Part shown: piece by piece, positions 4,918 to 7,986 of the stretch | Layout: each line of letters starts with the position of its first letter | Position numbering within the stretch: the stretch's first letter is position 1 | Origin: an uncultured Lachnospiraceae bacterium | GTDB taxonomy: Bacteria > Bacillota > Clostridia > Lachnospirales > Lachnospiraceae | DNA length: 7,986 nucleotides | Reading direction: 5' to 3' | Assembly (NCBI GenBank): GCA_934434905.1 | Contig: CAKSAI010000138.1 | Span: forward strand, 1 to 7,986 | Notes under the pieces: model-generated | Seen by the model: only the letters and a program-made list of their open reading frames with translations | Database searches by the model: none | What the model was told of the DNA's origin: nothing | Translations under genes and position numbers: made by a program

Positions 4918-6171
4918 TTATGGCCGAACCTGGCCATTCCCGTAGATAATATATTTATAGCTTGTCAGGGCAAGGAGTCCCATGGGGCCTCTGGCATGCA
5001 GCTTCTGTGTGCTGATGCCGATCTCCGCACCGAAGCCGAACTCGAAGCCGTCCGTGAAACGGGTGGAGGCATTCACATAGACTGCCGCCGCATCGATCTC
5101 GTTTAAGAACTTCTGGGCGTTGGTATAGTTTTCCGTAATAATGGCCTCCGAGTGGCCGGTATTGTATCGGTTGATATGGGCGATGGCCTCGTCGATGGAG
5201 GCAACTGTCTTTACGGAAATGATGTAATCCAGGTACTCTTTGCCCCAATCTTCATCCGTTGCAGCAGTTAATCCCTCTGCTGCGCTTCTGCTCCGCTCAT
5301 CTCCGCGGATCTCTACATCCTTCTCCTTAAGCCTTGCAGCGATCATGGGCATCACCTTGTCCACCACCTTCTCATGGATCACCAGAGATTCACAGGCATT
5401 GCACACGCCGATCCGCTGGGTCTTGGCGTTGAAGATGATGTCCACTGCCATCGTAAGATCCGCGGACTCATCTACATAGATATGACAGTTGCCGGTTCCT
5501 GTCTCAATCACCGGAACGGTGGCATTCTCCACCACGGAGCGGATGAGCCCTGCACCGCCTCTTGGGATCAGCACATCCAGATAACGGTTCAGCTTCATAA
5601 AGGCTCTGGCGGTATCCCGGCTGGTATCCTCGATGAGCTGCAATGCATTCTCGTCCACGTCGTTTGCGGCAAGTGCTCTGCGCAGCACATCGACGATGGC
5701 GATATTGGAATGGATGGCATCGCTGCCGCCCTTTAAGATCACGGCATTTCCGGTCTTGAAGCATAAGCCGAAGGCGTCCGCTGTCACATTCGGCCGCGCT
5801 TCATAAATAATACCGATCACGCCCAGCGGAACACGCTTCTGACCGATCATCAATCCGTTGGGGCGCAGCTTCATGTTGCTCACCTCCCCAATGGGATCGT
5901 CCAATGTTACAATCTGCCTAAGTCCCTCTGCCATCTGGGCAATCCGTGCTTCATTCAGCATGAGACGGTCCACAAGCCCCTGGGGCATATGGTTCTCTCG
6001 CGCTGTTTCAAGATCCTTCTGATTGGCGGCAATCAGTTCTTCTGCTTCTGCCACCAGCAGCTCTGCGGCCGAGGTCAATACCTGATTCTTCTTGTCCGTA
6101 TTCAAAATGCGAAGCGTGCTTTCCGCTTCTTTGGCCTTAGCGCCAATCTGTTCCAATGATAATACTGCCAT
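4918..6171 (-). CDS. proA: Glutamate-5-semialdehyde dehydrogenase (gamma-glutamyl phosphate reductase)
   Basis: ProA reduces gamma-glutamyl phosphate with NADPH to glutamate-5-semialdehyde, the second step of proline synthesis from glutamate, in the cytoplasm. The 417-residue length is typical. Family signatures include VPLGVIGIIYEARPNVTADA (114-133), LKGGSDA (146-152), IPRGGAGLI (202-210), the predicted catalytic Cys257 in RIGVCNACES, and the C-terminal FGFGAEIGIST, HARGPMGL and SYKYIIYGNGQ. The ATG has AGGAGG at 6179-6184 with 7-nt spacing. It is the last gene of the proB-containing operon and converges with the PHP gene. Full length, no disruption seen. Confidence 0.97.
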   Translation of the reverse strand: MAVLSLEQIGAKAKEAESTLRILNTDKKNQVLTSAAELLVAEAEELIAANQKDLETARENHMPQGLVDRLMLNEARIAQMAEGLRQIVTLDDPIGEVSNMKLRPNGLMIGQKRVPLGVIGIIYEARPNVTADAFGLCFKTGNAVILKGGSDAIHSNIAIVDVLRRALAANDVDENALQLIEDTSRDTARAFMKLNRYLDVLIPRGGAGLIRSVVENATVPVIETGTGNCHIYVDESADLTMAVDIIFNAKTQRIGVCNACESLVIHEKVVDKVMPMIAARLKEKDVEIRGDERSRSAAEGLTAATDEDWGKEYLDYIISVKTVASIDEAIAHINRYNTGHSEAIITENYTNAQKFLNEIDAAAVYVNASTRFTDGFEFGFGAEIGISTQKLHARGPMGLLALTSYKYIIYGNGQVRP

Positions 6172-6218
6172 TGTTTTTCCTCCTATCGTTCATCCGCGCA
6201 AAAGCGGGTATTTCTATC

Positions 6219-6250
6219 CTCTTTATTCCGTCCTCTCTCTTTATTCCGTC
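6219..6250. repeat. Pair of 14-bp direct repeats upstream of proA
   Basis: CTCTTTATTCCGTC occurs at 6219-6232 and again at 6237-6250, an 18-bp period. The second copy reaches into the stop codon of the DUF6483-like gene. It looks like a local duplication; no function can be assigned. Confidence 0.75.
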
Positions 6251-6629
6251 ATCGCTCCAACAGCGCGCCAACCATGCCTTCATAGCCATACAGCTTCGCT
6301 GCCGTAAGGATTCCCTCGTCGATCTCTTCCCTGGAATACCCGGCTGCGTCCAACTGCTCTTCGGAAAAGGTATTCAGATAATCATAGAAAAGGAGCGCCA
6401 TCTTGAAGGCTTCCCGGTCGCTTCCGTCCAGAAAATCCGACAGCAGGTTCTCCGCTTCATTGATCTTTCCTTCTCCCGCCAGAAGTTTCAGCCTGCGGTA
6501 TGTTTTCTCCAGATCGGTATCTTCGAATTCTATCGCATCCTCTTTTTCCTCTTCGATATTGAATAACAGCTTCAACAACGTCCGCACTGCCTCGTGGATG
6601 ATACGCATGATATAATCTTCTTTTACCAT
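6249..6629 (-). CDS. Small helical protein, DUF6483-like
   Basis: A 126-residue acidic, probably all-helical soluble protein with no signal peptide or membrane segment. It starts with an amphipathic helix (DYIMRIIHEAVRTLLKLLF, 5-23) and an acidic linker (EEEKEDAIEFED). A TPR-like helical repeat region follows (YRRLKLLAGEGKINEAENLL, 44-63), then further helices to LYGYEGMVGALLER. I associate it with DUF6483-type proteins of Firmicutes from memory; no biochemical function is known to me. The ATG at 6629 lies 6 nt after the preceding gene's stop. A GGTGA that includes that stop can serve as the ribosome binding site, implying coupled translation. A downstream in-frame ATG (Met8) is an alternative start. 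It sits between the folate and proA genes, but nothing ties it to proline synthesis. Confidence 0.75.
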   Translation of the reverse strand: MVKEDYIMRIIHEAVRTLLKLLFNIEEEKEDAIEFEDTDLEKTYRRLKLLAGEGKINEAENLLSDFLDGSDREAFKMALLFYDYLNTFSEEQLDAAGYSREEIDEGILTAAKLYGYEGMVGALLER

Positions 6630-6635
6630 ATTTTT

Positions 6636-7238
6636 TCACCATATTCCATTTTCTGTCAAAATATAATCCATGGGGATGTCTGTTGCCTCTGTGGGGATCA
6701 TCTCCGTGATCTGACACTCGTATGCAATGCCTATCGTGATGACCTGCGATCCGATGTCATTTGTTACCTTTCCACGCGTCATAGCTGTCAGCTCCGCCAG
6801 ATATCGGTCATAGAAGCCCTTCCCATATCCCATCCGGTTTCTGCTGCGGTCAAAGACAACGCCGGGGACAAGGATCAAAAGCGGTGCCTGTGAGTCAAAT
6901 GCACCCACGTCAAGCGGCTCCGAACCCGTCGGCTCCATCACATGAAAGCGCCCCTCACGAAAATCGGACAAATTACCAACCGGATAGAACCTAATCTGAT
7001 TGCCCTCTGTCCTTGGAAAAGCCACCTGCTTTCCCATACGAAGCGCTTCTTCGGCTGCTGTTAGCAAACTTACTTCATTTCCTAGCGGATAATAGAAGCA
7101 CACCGTTTCTGCCTGCTGAAAAATCTCCATGCAGATCAGGTGATCGCATATTTTCTGTGACAGGTGCTGCACCTTAACAGCAGTCAACTGATTTCTCTTC
7201 CGCAGGAACTCCTGGCGGAAGCTATTCTTATTCTTCAT
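6636..7238 (-). CDS. 5-formyltetrahydrofolate cyclo-ligase
   Basis: ATP-dependent conversion of 5-formyl-THF to 5,10-methenyl-THF, which returns the stored folate to one-carbon metabolism. At 200 residues it is normal length. Signatures are the N-terminal basic RQEFLRKRNQL, FYYPLGNEV (48-56), the MEPTG substrate-loop region (101-105), the characteristic PGVVFDRSRNRMGYGKGFYD (125-144) and the C-terminal IPTEATDIPMDYILTE (181-196). The ATG at 7238 has only a modest AGCAGG ribosome binding site about 7 nt upstream. It lies 48 nt downstream of proB in the same orientation and 6 nt before the DUF6483-like gene. No truncation seen. Confidence 0.95.
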   Translation of the reverse strand: MKNKNSFRQEFLRKRNQLTAVKVQHLSQKICDHLICMEIFQQAETVCFYYPLGNEVSLLTAAEEALRMGKQVAFPRTEGNQIRFYPVGNLSDFREGRFHVMEPTGSEPLDVGAFDSQAPLLILVPGVVFDRSRNRMGYGKGFYDRYLAELTAMTRGKVTNDIGSQVITIGIAYECQITEMIPTEATDIPMDYILTENGIW

Positions 7239-7286
7239 TAATTAGCCTGCTTCTTTCCGTACCTATCACCAAGATTCGTTATCATA

Positions 7287-7986
7287 TTATCTGATGCTCT
7301 CCTCTACATAATCTGCGATATAGAAATCCTCGTCCTTGTTTGCCAGGAAGGTGGTTCCCGTGAACGCACCTTCGAATATCTCATGGAGAACCGACAGATC
7401 CTTCGCATTGGCGATCACCATATCTGCGCCGGACAAGGTAGCGATCCGCGCTGCAGTAAGCTTTGTCGCCATACCACCGGTTCCTACATCACTGCCGGTG
7501 GATTCCTTCGCCATATGTAAGATGGATTCGTCCAGCCGCTCCACCACCGGGATCAGCTTCGCATCCGGATTGGTATGCGGATCGTCCGTAAAAAATCCGT
7601 CGATATCGGACAAAAGGATCAACAGGTCTGCGCCTACCAGAGAAGCCACGATGGCTGACAGCGTGTCATTGTCGCCAAACTGCATCTCATAGGTGGACAC
7701 GGTATCGTTCTCATTTACAATGGGAATAACCCCCATTCGAAACAATTCCTGAAAGGTATTCTGTGCATTCTTCCGGGAGACGTTATCCAGCACGGTTCCC
7801 TTCGTCATCAGGATCTGTCCTGCTATCTGATGGTATTCGGAAAACATTCGCTGGTAGGACATCATCAGTCTGGCCTGGCCCACCGCTGCGCATGCCTGCT
7901 TGACCGCATTATTTTGCGGCCGTTCCTTCAGACCTATGGTCTTTCGACCAACCGCGATAGCGCCGGAGCTTACGAGACATACATCG
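7287..7986 (-). CDS. proB: Glutamate 5-kinase, N-terminus cut by window edge
   Basis: ProB phosphorylates glutamate to gamma-glutamyl phosphate, the first and normally feedback-inhibited step of proline synthesis; the product is passed to ProA. 232 residues are visible, and roughly 30 N-terminal residues lie beyond base 7986. Amino acid kinase motifs, numbered from the first visible residue, are VSSGAIAVG (5-13), KQACAAVGQ (29-37), IVNENDTVS (89-97), FGDNDTLSA (103-111), LLSDIDGFFTDDP (124-136) and GTGGMATKLTAA (168-179). The protein ends soon after the kinase domain (ADYVEESIR), so it lacks the C-terminal PUA domain of the longer proteobacterial enzymes. A GTG at 7883 is not the start, because conserved ProB sequence continues upstream of it. 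Confidence 0.96.
   Translation of the reverse strand, partial: DVCLVSSGAIAVGRKTIGLKERPQNNAVKQACAAVGQARLMMSYQRMFSEYHQIAGQILMTKGTVLDNVSRKNAQNTFQELFRMGVIPIVNENDTVSTYEMQFGDNDTLSAIVASLVGADLLILLSDIDGFFTDDPHTNPDAKLIPVVERLDESILHMAKESTGSDVGTGGMATKLTAARIATLSGADMVIANAKDLSVLHEIFEGAFTGTTFLANKDEDFYIADYVEESIR

Noticed and set aside
4855..5106. Plus-strand open frame downstream of the PHP gene
   Set aside because: It is mostly antisense to the conserved proA C-terminus and has no domain signature.
6195..6209. CCGC/GCGG mini-hairpin before proA as a terminator or attenuator
   Set aside because: The stem is only 4 bp with no U-tract, and proA clearly continues as part of the operon.
6156..6566. Plus-strand 136-codon open frame
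   Set aside because: It is antisense to the proA start and the DUF6483-like gene, both of which have plausible starts and protein-like composition.

Overview
The window reads as chromosome of an anaerobic, fermentative Clostridia bacterium. A Lachnospiraceae-like member is my best guess, inferred from the hydrogenase gene set, strong AGGAGG-type ribosome binding sites, frequent TTG starts and family assignments; no rRNA or other marker confirms it. I see no mobile element, CRISPR array, tRNA or rRNA, and nearly all sequence is accounted for by tightly packed genes.

Region 1 (1-1411, minus strand) is the promoter-proximal part of an electron-bifurcating [FeFe]-hydrogenase operon. It holds a HydC/NuoE-type [2Fe-2S] subunit, a small GHKL-fold ATP-binding protein, and an HndB-type thioredoxin-like ferredoxin cut by the window edge. 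NuoF-type and HydA-type genes would be expected just beyond base 1 (inference).

Region 2 (1412-1730) is a divergent intergenic control region. It has a sigma-A-type promoter in each direction, both with an extended -10, and an 18-bp site at 1615-1632 that closely matches the clostridial Rex (NADH/NAD+-responsive repressor) operator.

Region 3 (1731-4874, plus strand) is a five-gene set: DRTGG-domain protein, RsbW-like ATP-binding protein, putative sensory [FeFe] hydrogenase (HydS-like), a second DRTGG-like protein, and a cysteine-rich PHP-domain protein. Junctions are short or overlapping, so the genes are probably co-transcribed. The HydS-like protein keeps all four H-cluster cysteines but has Ala in place of the catalytic proton-relay Cys, as in sensor-type hydrogenases. 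I infer a H2/redox sensing and signalling module, divergently coupled to the catalytic hydrogenase. This is the most interesting part of the window.

Region 4 (4850-4894) is a 13-bp inverted repeat between convergent genes, possibly a terminator. It overlaps the end of the PHP gene.

Region 5 (4918-7986, minus strand) is a housekeeping operon. Transcription order is proB (glutamate 5-kinase, 5' end off the window), 5-formyltetrahydrofolate cyclo-ligase, a small DUF6483-like protein, then proA (glutamate-5-semialdehyde dehydrogenase). ProB and ProA catalyse the first two steps of proline synthesis from glutamate.
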